From Pseudomonas sp. JUb42 (GTDB lineage Bacteria > Pseudomonadota > Gammaproteobacteria > Pseudomonadales > Pseudomonadaceae), in the NCBI RefSeq assembly GCF_024807945.1, contig NZ_JANUFD010000009.1, positions 124,001-188,000 of the forward strand: 64,000 nt of DNA, in the 5' to 3' direction. Below, piece by piece: positions 31,357 through 39,287 of this stretch. Position 1 is the stretch's first letter. Each line of letters opens with the position of its first letter. A program made the translations under genes and the position numbers. The notes under the pieces were generated by a model. The model saw only the letters and a program-made list of their open reading frames with translations, ran no database searches and was not told the DNA's origin.

Positions 31357-32214
31357 ATGATGAACACAGCGCTGGACCTTGAGCTGATCAAAACATTTCT
31401 CACGGTAGTGACCACGGGTTGCCAGAAAACAGCAGCAGCGCAGCTACACAAATCGCCTTCAGCAATCAGCATGCAGCTCAAGCGTTTGGAGGAGGTTCTG
31501 GGACGCAGGATTCTGGAGCGTAACAATCAAGGGATCACTCTGACCGATGCCGGAAGAACCGTCCGTGCGCATGGCGAATCGCTTCTGCGCACGAACAACC
31601 TGCTTCTTGCCGATCTGCGCCGCGACGAAATGAGTGGTGTAGTGAGCTTCGGTGCGCCTGCTGACTACGGACCGGCACTGATTCACAAACTCCTGCCGCT
31701 ACTGAACAATGAGTTTCCGCTCATTGACCCCAAAGTGGTTCTCGAACCCAGTCGTCTTTTGCGAGGACGGGTCAAAGCAGGTGACATGGACATCGCCATT
31801 GTCGCCTGCGAGATCAACAAAGGATCCAATGACGTATTATGGACAGAAAGTGTCGGCTGGTTCGGCAAACCAAAAGTTGATAACGACATTGAGAGAATCG
31901 CACTGCTTTCCACTGATTGCATCTTGCGAGATATGACCCTCGCCACCCTCAACTCATTGGAAACACAACACACAACCGTTTTTGAATCCACCAGCATCAG
32001 CACCTTAACTGACGCAGTATGTGCAGGATTCGGTTCAGCCCTACTCCCAGTTTCCCTCGTGACCGAGAAGCAAGAGTTGGGGCGGCTGATGCGTCAGGAC
32101 TTACCGTCGTCACAAGTCATGCAATTCGAGATAATCACCTCATCAGCCATCAGGTCGAAGGATGCCGAACGCTTGAGGCTAAGACTTGCCGAAGCATGGT
32201 GGTCGGTAACATAA
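31357..32214 (+). CDS. LysR family transcriptional regulator
   Basis: A 285-aa LysR protein with the N-terminal winged helix (LELIKTFLTVVTTGCQKTAAAQLHKSPSAISMQLKRLEEVLG in segments) and a periplasmic-binding-like effector domain. Divergent from the M24-cupin-GMC operon with a T-N11-A box in between, so it is the probable activator of that operon. LysR regulators often accompany DMSP and betaine catabolic genes, in line with the DddP-like enzyme, but the inducer is unknown. Confidence 0.85.
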   Translation: MMNTALDLELIKTFLTVVTTGCQKTAAAQLHKSPSAISMQLKRLEEVLGRRILERNNQGITLTDAGRTVRAHGESLLRTNNLLLADLRRDEMSGVVSFGAPADYGPALIHKLLPLLNNEFPLIDPKVVLEPSRLLRGRVKAGDMDIAIVACEINKGSNDVLWTESVGWFGKPKVDNDIERIALLSTDCILRDMTLATLNSLETQHTTVFESTSISTLTDAVCAGFGSALLPVSLVTEKQELGRLMRQDLPSSQVMQFEIITSSAIRSKDAERLRLRLAEAWWSVT

Positions 32215-32605
32215 GCTCGAGTATCGCCGCTTGCAATTCTAGGCATGCTCCGATCAACCTGCCGCGCGTCAGCGGCAAGTCGAAATGAGCATGGCGGGCG
32301 GCTAAAGACTACAGCCTCTCGAATTCATTTCGAAAGTAGATTGGCTGAAGAAGTTGTAGGCGGTCTCATCTTTGCGAGTGGGAATCGCCAGCAGATTATG
32401 TTTAAAACTTATCCGTATGACCAAGCGAGACTTTTTTTGCGAGCCTTATCGGCCGATGTCCGGAACCCCAAGGACCAGTAATAATCTGCGATTGCTGATT
32501 TATATTGATCCTAAAGGTATGTGCATATTTTTTGAGCTCCGGCGCTTCGAAAAACGACGGATTAACCTTAATGCTCAGCGCCAGCTACCTTCATTCGTTT
32601 TACGT
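32215..32605. other. 391-bp stretch without a supportable gene
   Basis: It lies between lysR and the convergent end of the SNF2 gene. A plus-strand frame over 32245-32481 ends in FKTYPYDQARLFLRALSADV-NPKDQ and could be a gene remnant, but it has no ribosome binding site and no family match I can name. The right part is AT-rich, with several T-runs. Confidence 0.4.
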
Positions 32606-34504
32606 TTAGCCTAAGCTGGCCGAGGTCAGCAGCACCTCAGCCAACACCTGATGCGCCTTGCTCACATCATCCTCCGACTCCACCAAATCCCGCGCCAACG
32701 CCCTCTTCCCCTCCAACATCCCCCAAAGCTGCTGATCGATACTATTCTCGACCATCAAAATCTTCACCAGCACCAACCGCAACTGCCCATTCCGATATGC
32801 CCGGTCCTCGGCCTGATCCTGTTGCGCAGGCGTCCACGGCTGGCTGGCGAACATCACGTAGTTGGCTGCGGTGAGGTTATTGCCGGTACCGGCTGCCGAG
32901 GTGGTGCCGATAAATACCCGGGTGTCGGGGTCGTTCTGGAAGCGGTCGATGGCTTTCTGGCGTTTGGTTACCGAGTCGCTGCCGATCAGGGTGACGCTGG
33001 CTACGCCCAGAGCCTCGCATTCGCTTTTCAGGGTGGCGACGCTGTCTTTGAATTCGCAGAAGACGATGACCTTGTCCTCGACATCCAGCTCCTGGATCAG
33101 GGCGATGATTGTCGCGAGTTTGAACCCTTCCAAGAGGACCCGCAGTTTGCCGATGCGGGCCAGTACAGGTTCGGAACCATGGAAGATGGCGTCGTATTGC
33201 GTGCGCTGGGCGTCGGTCAGGGCCAGGGTGAGTTGCTGACGTTGTTTGCCCTTGAGCTGGGGCAATACGTCCTTGCGTCGGCGTAGCATCCAGTCTGAGA
33301 GTTGCCCGCGCAATGCATGGCGGAACTCCGTGCTGCCGGTGAATTCCTTGCAGAAGGCTTTGAGCGGCATCTGCCCGATGTTATGGCCGGAGAGGCGTAA
33401 CAGAGTGTGCAGTTCGGTTTCGCGGTTGAGCACCGGGGTGCCGGTCAGCAGATAGCGATACGGGACCTGGGCGGCGATGTCGAAGGCGTGACGGGTCCAG
33501 AGTGCGGTGGGTTCTTTCAGGCGGTGGGCTTCGTCGATGAGGAGCACTGCGTAGCGGCCGGCGTCCTGGACGAAATCCGCCAGTCGCTCGTAATTGACCA
33601 GTACCCAATCGGCCTCGGAATCCGCTTGTTGGCGGGAAACTTTCGCGTCGGGCAAAACGGCGAGAATCTCCCGCTCCCAGTTGATGATCAAGCTCACCAG
33701 GCAAACGATCATGATCGGCCTTCCAGCCGCCTGCAGGTACGCGGCAACGATCGCCTGGCGGGTTTTTCCCAGGCCCATGTCATCGGCCAGCAACGCGCTA
33801 TTGCGCAATAACAGATGGCGCACGCCGTAGTGTTGGTAATCGTATAGCGAGAAATCTTGCAGGGCCTGGGCGATGCTTTGTTCAGTCCAGGCGGTGCGCT
33901 GAATTTCGCCAATGCTGGCGAGAAAGATGTCCTTGGAGTTCTCATCCTCTGGCTGTTGCGCGCCGGCTTCGGGATAGTCGCCGCCCAGATGGATGCCATC
34001 GCTGTTTTTGACTGGCGCGAGCGAACCGTCGCTATGCAACTGTTGCAGCGTCATCAGGGTTTCAATCTGATCATCGGCAAAGCCCAACTCGTCAATGAGG
34101 TTGAGCTTCACCACCTCGGCAGTGCCAGACAGCTGCCATGCACGCATCTGCGACAGGTAACGACCGTGCATGCGTTTACAGACTGCGACTACGCCCGGGT
34201 GATAGTCACCGCTGACCAGCACGCCCCCGTCCACCAACGGCGCCAACCGAAGGCGCATGCCCCAGATGAAAGCATCCCGCTGGCAGTGACTACGGGCCTC
34301 ATCCAGCTTCGTCAAAAAGCTCTCAGGCGTCTCGGCGAAGCGGATGGTGGTCAGCGCTGTCAGTTCGTTGAAGAGCCCGTCAGGGTCGCTATGCATACGG
34401 CCTTTTGGGATGCGCCAGGCCTTGTGCTGAGGATGTTCGGCGCGGCGCATGAAATAGCCCTGACGCTGCAGTAGCACGCGATTGGCGCCTTCGATGAAGG
34501 TCAA
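32606..34504 (-). CDS. SNF2-family DNA helicase/ATPase
   Basis: About 632 aa. The N-terminal 200 residues are of unknown fold, followed by the two RecA-like SNF2 lobes: motif I DDMGLGKT, motif II DEAH (LLIDEAHRLKE), motif III LTGTPV, motif V-VI TSAAGTGNNLTAANYV and QAEDRAYRNGQ. These are ATP-driven DNA translocases. No ATG with a ribosome binding site lies at the 5' end; the frame begins with TTG at 34504 after a TAA, so the true start may be TTG or CTG. Homologues occur in many ICEs between replication and accessory genes. It sits between the cargo and the replication block, where single-stranded-DNA-binding and topB genes would normally be. Confidence 0.8.
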   Translation of the reverse strand: MTFIEGANRVLLQRQGYFMRRAEHPQHKAWRIPKGRMHSDPDGLFNELTALTTIRFAETPESFLTKLDEARSHCQRDAFIWGMRLRLAPLVDGGVLVSGDYHPGVVAVCKRMHGRYLSQMRAWQLSGTAEVVKLNLIDELGFADDQIETLMTLQQLHSDGSLAPVKNSDGIHLGGDYPEAGAQQPEDENSKDIFLASIGEIQRTAWTEQSIAQALQDFSLYDYQHYGVRHLLLRNSALLADDMGLGKTRQAIVAAYLQAAGRPIMIVCLVSLIINWEREILAVLPDAKVSRQQADSEADWVLVNYERLADFVQDAGRYAVLLIDEAHRLKEPTALWTRHAFDIAAQVPYRYLLTGTPVLNRETELHTLLRLSGHNIGQMPLKAFCKEFTGSTEFRHALRGQLSDWMLRRRKDVLPQLKGKQRQQLTLALTDAQRTQYDAIFHGSEPVLARIGKLRVLLEGFKLATIIALIQELDVEDKVIVFCEFKDSVATLKSECEALGVASVTLIGSDSVTKRQKAIDRFQNDPDTRVFIGTTSAAGTGNNLTAANYVMFASQPWTPAQQDQAEDRAYRNGQLRLVLVKILMVENSIDQQLWGMLEGKRALARDLVESEDDVSKAHQVLAEVLLTSASLG

Positions 34505-34691
34505 TAACAGACCGTAGTCATAGCCGTCTTAGACCACTCGCTTAAGCAACGGGGGGCGTCGTAGTTTCATGGGTAAGGTTTCATGGAATGAATTGATGGC
34601 GGGTGAAGAGCAGCGGCCAAGAGTCCGCATTCGCGATAGGTATGACGGGTAACGCGATTTGTCAGCGAGCGTGGTTTGCTCGGGTGAGAGG

Positions 34692-34744
34692 TGATTCCAC
34701 TGGAATCATAATGCCTGAACGCCACTATGATTCCAGTGGAATCA
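34692..34744. repeat. Pair of 17-bp palindromes, 36 bp apart (pair 1)
   Basis: TGATTCCACTGGAATCA at 34692-34708 and TGATTCCAGTGGAATCA at 34728-34744. Each is an 8+1+8 perfect palindrome. They lie in the 348-bp gap between the SNF2 helicase and the STY4534 gene; I see no gene in that gap. The same pair with the same spacing is at 36695. Confidence 0.8.
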
Positions 34745-34852
34745 CCCTTGCTTGCCCTGCCCTGAAAAAGTTTCGCGGCACCTGAAACTCGCCGAGCGCG
34801 AAGCTTCAATTCCATCGGAAGCTCCACGCTCGGGGCGATTTTTATGCCAGTT

Positions 34853-35248
34853 TCAAGACTCCGGCTCAGCAGCCGCATGCTCTGGTGCAGCGAGTACGAT
34901 GCTCTCGACCCGATGCGGCAAGACGCCGATACGGCTGGCCTGAACCTTCATGGCGCTGTTTTCGTCGCCTTCGTCGTCCTCCCACTTGTCCAGATGCATG
35001 CGGCCCTGCACCAGGACTCTGAGGCCCTTGGCATAGAGATGGGCGTAGCGCTCGGCATCTTTATGCCAGAGTTCGACATTGGCCCAGAAGCCTCCGCGAT
35101 CCTCGTACTTGCCGTCACTGCGCGGGAAGGAGTTGTCGAAGTAGACGTTCAGGCGCAGCAGCCGCCGCGGCTCTTCGTTGCCGTTGGGAAACTCCTTGAA
35201 CTCGGGTTTGCTGCCGATGTTGCCTTCACCCCAAAAAGTCGTGGCCAT
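34853..35248 (-). CDS. STY4534-family ICE replication protein (SSB-like)
   Basis: A 131-aa OB-fold protein starting MATTFWGEGNIGS with EPRRLLRLNVYFDN and YEDRGGFWANVELW, the signature of the ICE protein family usually labelled STY4534, related to single-stranded DNA-binding proteins. GAGG lies 7 nt before the ATG at 35248, so the in-frame extension upstream is rejected. It directly follows DUF3158 (start 2 bp after that stop). In full-length relatives, ssb and topB come next; here both are missing. Confidence 0.82.
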   Translation of the reverse strand: MATTFWGEGNIGSKPEFKEFPNGNEEPRRLLRLNVYFDNSFPRSDGKYEDRGGFWANVELWHKDAERYAHLYAKGLRVLVQGRMHLDKWEDDEGDENSAMKVQASRIGVLPHRVESIVLAAPEHAAAEPES

Positions 35249-35250
35249 GG

Positions 35251-35820
35251 TCAGGCCTCCTTGGTCTGGTTGCTGTTGATGAGATTGATACGGTGGTGAT
35301 AGATGGCTTCTGCCTGGGCCATTTTTTCGGTGCATTCCGCAGCCTGGCGGCAGATGGTGTGGGTCAGGCTGATCTGCATGTTCAGCGTGATGCGTTGCAG
35401 CTCCAACTGGTACAGGTCAGCGATCAGGTTGGCGGGTGTGCGCGGGTCGTCGAGGAGTTCGTCCCAAAGCCGGACGCCCATCTTGCTGCGGTCTGTTCTG
35501 CTCCAGCGCAGGAAGACCGTGCCTGCACCAGTCGATTGCCGGGTCATGCGGATTGGCAACAAGCTGAATGGATAACGTTGTGCCTGGAGCAGCACTTCGT
35601 CGTTGGCGAGCTGGATCAGGCCTTCCATCAACTGCCGACAAACACCCGCCCATTGGCTCAGCTCCCCCTTACCCTTAAAAGGTTTTAAAAGCCCTTTAAG
35701 GAAGGCTGCGTGTTCAAGGGTCGAGAAGGCGGCCTGTTGCAGGGGTCGGAAGGTGCCATGTTTTGGCGCAGACCCCTCGGCCCGGGAAGCTGTTCCAACA
35801 GGATTATCGAATGAGGCCAT
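35251..35820 (-). CDS. DUF3158 family ICE protein
   Basis: A 189-aa protein of the small DUF3158 family found only between TIGR03761 and the SSB-like gene in this class of ICE. Mostly helical, with LLPIRMTRQSTGAGTVFLRW in the middle. Function is unknown; the neighbours suggest a role in ICE replication. The ATG lies 3 bp after the TIGR03761 stop. Confidence 0.75.
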   Translation of the reverse strand: MASFDNPVGTASRAEGSAPKHGTFRPLQQAAFSTLEHAAFLKGLLKPFKGKGELSQWAGVCRQLMEGLIQLANDEVLLQAQRYPFSLLPIRMTRQSTGAGTVFLRWSRTDRSKMGVRLWDELLDDPRTPANLIADLYQLELQRITLNMQISLTHTICRQAAECTEKMAQAEAIYHHRINLINSNQTKEA

Positions 35821-35823
35821 GGA

Positions 35824-36588
35824 TCAGGACTCATGCCCGACTGCGCCATCATCCACGGACTCTGGCAAAGGATCTGGGGCAGCTATTGATTCTGGGGATT
35901 GTGGGGCATCGACCTTCGGTGTCTGGCGAACAATGGGCGGCGCAAACTCTGAACGGCGGGTGCCTTCAAGCACGTCCTGAGGCAACTCACCGAACTTCTC
36001 CAGGGCTTCACGCGCACAGGCATTCTGCGCTGCAAAATCGTCACGGGTCGCGCCAGAGAAGCGGTACTGCTGGGCCAGGCCAAACAGGCTGCGCAGCACA
36101 TGAGCGCCCTCATTCATCCAGCGCTCCATATCACGCCGACCAATCAGCGCAGTGTGATGGGCCAGCAACAGGCGTCGGGCGAGGTTGTCGAACTGGGTCA
36201 GCAGATACACCGCCATAAAGCCCAGTTGCGCACTGATGAACAGTGGCAGCGTAACCGGCTGGACATTGAGGTTGTCGCCAATACTCAACGCGGGTGGCAG
36301 GTCAGCCATCAACTGATCCAGTTGCTCCTCGATGGTGGTGAGCGTGGCCTTGGATGTCGCGAGCTTTTCCTCGATACGGATCATCCACCAATCCGAATAG
36401 GGATCGTCCTGCTCTGCGCCGCGTTTCATCTTGTTCATGATGCCGACAAAGGCATTCAGGCCGATGATGCCGTTCTTGGTCTCGCTGGCCATTCGACCAT
36501 GCCAGACACGGGCGGCATGATGGGTATGCAGGGTGAGCTTCATGCTGCTGCGCAAGGCGCCCAGGTTGAGCTGAATGGATTCGGACAC
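35824..36588 (-). CDS. TIGR03761 family ICE protein
   Basis: A 254-aa protein starting at GTG (36588) with GGGAGG 6 nt upstream; the in-frame codons before that are rejected. The sequence RVWHGR and NAFVGIMNKMKRGAEQDDPYSDWWMIRIEEKL fits the TIGR03761 family of ICE replication-region proteins, function unknown. It has an acidic, proline-rich tail (about the last 35 residues). A pair of 17-bp palindromes lies 107 bp upstream of its start, in a promoter-like position. Confidence 0.8.
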   Translation of the reverse strand: MSESIQLNLGALRSSMKLTLHTHHAARVWHGRMASETKNGIIGLNAFVGIMNKMKRGAEQDDPYSDWWMIRIEEKLATSKATLTTIEEQLDQLMADLPPALSIGDNLNVQPVTLPLFISAQLGFMAVYLLTQFDNLARRLLLAHHTALIGRRDMERWMNEGAHVLRSLFGLAQQYRFSGATRDDFAAQNACAREALEKFGELPQDVLEGTRRSEFAPPIVRQTPKVDAPQSPESIAAPDPLPESVDDGAVGHES

Positions 36589-36694
36589 GTCTGACCTCCC
36601 GTATTGCAATGAGGTGGTCAGTGTTGCGAGAAGCAAGAAGGCTGTCAGTCCGGAAACTGGAATCGGGGGTGAGGGTTTAATGCTTGCTCGGGTG

Positions 36695-36747
36695 TGATTC
36701 CAGTGGAATCACGGTGGCATTTCGGCAGCATGATTCCAGTGGAATCA
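36695..36747. repeat. Pair of 17-bp palindromes, 36 bp apart (pair 2)
   Basis: TGATTCCAGTGGAATCA at 36695-36711 and again at 36731-36747: both copies perfect, start-to-start distance 36 bp as in pair 1. Located upstream of the TIGR03761-DUF3158-STY4534 genes. A degenerate copy (TGATTGCAATGGGAAAT) appears near 36852. Confidence 0.8.
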
Positions 36748-36929
36748 CCGTTGATGGTGGGACGATGAGTAACGACTATTCAATGTCTCATAACTATATC
36801 GGCGTACTCGGATCGTCCGTGCCATCGCTCCTGATACGGCCGCGCGGGGTGTGATTGCAATGGGAAATGCCATTTTAACTGCAGCAATACAGCGAAGGAC
36901 AGAATGTCCTCCGCTGATGTTTCTACCAA

Positions 36930-37061
36930 TTACTTACGAGGCTTTCCCGCGTCGCTGCGCTTATCACGAATTTGCCCATCCTGATTTCGTGACCGGGGTT
37001 GTTCCCCACCACCTTTTTTTGGAACGTTCACATCTTTGTTGATTGGACGTCGGTCAGTCAT
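36930..37061 (-). CDS. Small basic protein (43 aa) in the ICE replication region
   Basis: A complete short gene: ATG at 37061 with AGGAG 7 nt upstream, encoding MTDRRPINKDVNVPKKGGG..., then IRDKRSDAGKPRK and TAA. The protein is lysine/arginine/glycine-rich and probably disordered, as expected for a small nucleic-acid-binding protein, though no family is recognised. The excellent ribosome binding site and protein-like composition make it a real gene rather than a chance frame. It lies between the STY4528 terminator and the palindrome pair at 36695. Confidence 0.6.
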   Translation of the reverse strand: MTDRRPINKDVNVPKKGGGEQPRSRNQDGQIRDKRSDAGKPRK

Positions 37062-37138
37062 AACTTAACTCCTTCCATTCATCATGAATTTCAAACGTGT
37101 ACCTGATGGTCGCCAGACTCAGCGAGAAAACCGAATAA

Positions 37139-37156
37139 AACACTATATCTAGTGTT
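37139..37156. terminator. Bidirectional rho-independent terminator
   Basis: AACACTA/TAGTGTT stem with a 4-nt loop, followed by ATTTTT on the plus strand and by TTTTATT on the minus strand. It lies downstream of the STY4528 stop in the direction of that operon and probably ends the parA-STY4528 transcript. Confidence 0.6.
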
Positions 37157-37307
37157 ATTTTTCGATCTAACCACAAGATATACCTTTGACATGACTTTCT
37201 CAAGCAACGAATGACCGACTGGGCTGATGCGGGTCAATGAACCGGATCCGGAAAAATCCGGGGGTACATAGCCGTTTGAAAAGTTCGAATTAGACCTTAG
37301 CTCGCTG

Positions 37308-38693
37308 TCAGGTGATTCCACTGGAATCAACCTCCCCTCCGTCCACCGCATACTCAGCCACCGGGCTTACTGCCTCTCTCGACGGCCGCCCGCGCACCAT
37401 CTGCATCATCTCAGTCATTTTCTGTTTGGCCAGGGCACGGCTTTCCTCGCTCGGGCAATGGGGCTGATGAACCGGTGCTTCGGCCTTGACGGCATGCGTC
37501 GGCGTAGTTGCCGGCATAGGCGCCGGGCGATCAGGGAGCTGCCGGGGTCGCTGATTGAATTCGCCATTACGGGCTTTTTCGATCATCCCGAGCAGGTAGC
37601 CAAACGGATTGCGCAGGCTGCTGTGGGGTTTTGACGCCCACTGGCTGAGTACGTCCCGGCGCAATTGCTCAGGCAATGGGATCAAGGCCTGGATCGCCTT
37701 GAGTCGCTGGTCTGGCGGCAACTCCAGGAAAGGCGATGGATAGCCATCGTCCTGGCTCGCGTGTGCGCGCGGTACAACGCTTTTACATACATCTGTATTT
37801 GTATTTGTACATGTACTAGATGAGTTCGGATTCCGAACTGGGCTGGAAGTCCCCTGTTTTCGGCTGCGTTCGGATTCCGAACTGGGCGACGCGCCATTCC
37901 GAACTGGGTTTTTTTCACTGAGTTCGGATTGGTGTTTACTGAGTTCGGAGTTTCTCGAGCTGAGTTCGGATTGGTGCTCAGTTGTTCTTTCAGGCTTGGC
38001 GGTGGCCCAGGACTGTCTGGCCATGCGCTGCTGGAGGACATCCAGGCGGGTGGGTACGGTGTGGTGACACACGTGAGGATCCTGGCTGAATTCCTCCAGG
38101 GTATGGGCTGCGACCTCACGAATAGACTTATTGGCATGTTGCTGTGCGTTGCCCAGCAGCTCCAGGTAATTGCGATCGAGCAGCATGGCTTCAGGGATGC
38201 TGACTGGCTCATCGTGCAGCAGGTAGATATTGCCCTTCATCTGCCCGGTCTTTTCGTCACGCACCTGCCCCGCGAGGCTGAGCCAGCGGGTCAGCCGCAG
38301 GGTGGTGAGGGCCTTGGCCACAGTTTCCCGGGAGGCCACTTTAAAGGGAGACGACGCCAGATAGGGTTGCAGCTGTTCATAGGTTGGGAACGACGTCAGG
38401 CCGTCGTCATTGAGCAACAGGCGGAACACTTGCCAGGCATTACGCTCCAGAGGCGTCAGCCGGTTGTCGAGCAGCAGCCGTCGCGGCACGGCTTCGTGGG
38501 GGTTGCCGGTAAACAGGATGCCGGTGTTTTCGCTGCCGAGAATCGACGTCAGCGGCGCGGCGCCGGAACGTCCGGGTTGTCCTGTCCTGGACGAGGTCTG
38601 GCGTTGCGTAGCCAGACGCTCGGATGCAAAGTCGAGTAGCGTATTGAGTGCATCGACATTCCCCGGAGTGAACCGGCGCGACGTATTGGGCAT
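37308..38693 (-). CDS. STY4528-family ICE replication protein
   Basis: A 461-aa protein of the STY4528 pathogenicity-island/ICE replication family. The N-terminal 210 residues contain a winged-helix-like segment (LLLDNRLTPLERNAWQVFRLLLNDDGLTSFPTYEQLQPYL) as in plasmid initiators. Then comes a low-complexity Ser/Glu/Asn region (about residues 235-310: HQSELS, NSELSKHQSELS, VRNPNSSS), and a helical C-terminal part with IPLPEQLRRDVLSQWASKP. The ATG overlaps the DUF2857 stop (TAATG). The low-complexity part is encoded by short DNA repeats (see 37822), so the gene may contain its own origin. A 17-bp palindrome lies across its last codons. Confidence 0.8.
   Translation of the reverse strand: MPNTSRRFTPGNVDALNTLLDFASERLATQRQTSSRTGQPGRSGAAPLTSILGSENTGILFTGNPHEAVPRRLLLDNRLTPLERNAWQVFRLLLNDDGLTSFPTYEQLQPYLASSPFKVASRETVAKALTTLRLTRWLSLAGQVRDEKTGQMKGNIYLLHDEPVSIPEAMLLDRNYLELLGNAQQHANKSIREVAAHTLEEFSQDPHVCHHTVPTRLDVLQQRMARQSWATAKPERTTEHQSELSSRNSELSKHQSELSEKNPVRNGASPSSESERSRKQGTSSPVRNPNSSSTCTNTNTDVCKSVVPRAHASQDDGYPSPFLELPPDQRLKAIQALIPLPEQLRRDVLSQWASKPHSSLRNPFGYLLGMIEKARNGEFNQRPRQLPDRPAPMPATTPTHAVKAEAPVHQPHCPSEESRALAKQKMTEMMQMVRGRPSREAVSPVAEYAVDGGEVDSSGIT
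37313..37329. repeat. Single 17-bp palindrome at the STY4528 3' end
   Basis: TGATTCCACTGGAATCA, the fifth perfect copy of the motif seen at 34692, 34728, 36695 and 36731. No partner is found 36 bp to either side. It overlaps the final codons of STY4528. Confidence 0.75.
37822..37976. repeat. Iteron-like repeat cluster inside STY4528
   Basis: Within 155 bp the heptamer GTTCGGA or its complement TCCGAAC occurs eight times. Two copies form complete palindromes GTTCGGATTCCGAAC (starting 37824 and 37868), one is TCCGAACTGGG (37898), and three are GAGTTCGGA (about 37920, 37941, 37962). An AT-rich run with TGTATTTGTATTTGTAC lies just to the left. Short repeats plus an AT-rich segment inside an initiator-type gene is the plan of an iteron origin; I cannot tell this from simple protein-level repetition. 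Confidence 0.5.
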
Positions 38694-39247
38694 TACAACA
38701 AATCCTGTTCAATCCAGCCTTGAATGGTGTTCCAGACCATGGTCAGGTTGAGTGACGGTAATCTCTGGCTCAGTTGGATCGCCACCTTTAATCGTGTTCT
38801 GACATCGCCAGTTTTAATGGGGTGGTCCTTGACCAGATTGGCCCAGGCGTTCCACAACTCGCGCTCCTGGGCCTGGCTGATGGCTGGCCAGCGTCCTTTG
38901 CGATTGGGGATGCCAAGCATCGTGCGTCTCAGGGAAATCTCCTTATTAGTGAGGCCGAACACCTCATGAATCAGCGGCGAGCTGCCGCCCTGCTCTAATG
39001 CCGCGTCGATAAGCTGCTCGTCCTCCCTGTCTTTGGCCTGAGCCAGAAGCCGCTGCAGGACCACAGGGTCGACCACTACCTTGAACCAGGGCACCGGCGC
39101 GTTAACCAACACGCTCATGCACTGGGGTTCGATGAAATCCCTCAGATCCTGTTCGGCAAAGCCCATCGCCAGGCAGCTGCGAAGCTGCCCGTTACGGATG
39201 TCGTTGAGGATCTGCAGGGCGATAGCGAGATTCAGGGGATGAGACAT
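38693..39247 (-). CDS. DUF2857 protein (BisC-like ICE activator subunit)
   Basis: A 184-aa DUF2857 protein; the ATG at 39247 has GGGGAG 6 nt upstream. As I recall, in ICEclc the DUF2857 protein BisC together with the ParB-like BisD forms an FlhDC-like activator of transfer genes. The same gene pair occurs here (ParB-like protein directly upstream), so an activator role is likely. C-terminal part with LTNKEISLRRTMLGIP looks like a DNA-binding helix pair. Possible targets are the 17-bp palindromes. Confidence 0.75.
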   Translation of the reverse strand: MSHPLNLAIALQILNDIRNGQLRSCLAMGFAEQDLRDFIEPQCMSVLVNAPVPWFKVVVDPVVLQRLLAQAKDREDEQLIDAALEQGGSSPLIHEVFGLTNKEISLRRTMLGIPNRKGRWPAISQAQERELWNAWANLVKDHPIKTGDVRTRLKVAIQLSQRLPSLNLTMVWNTIQGWIEQDLL

Positions 39248-39287
39248 GGCCATCTCCCCTGATCCATCGGAACATAGGTGGGTGAGT

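Noticed and set aside
34567..34878. 103-codon minus-strand frame between SNF2 and STY4534
   Set aside because: It reads straight through both 17-bp palindromes and the STY4534 3' end, has no ribosome binding site and no recognisable protein features.
37313..37329. Rho-independent terminator for STY4528
   Set aside because: The 17-bp palindrome has a 1-nt centre and no T-run, and is repeated elsewhere; a protein-binding site is far more likely.
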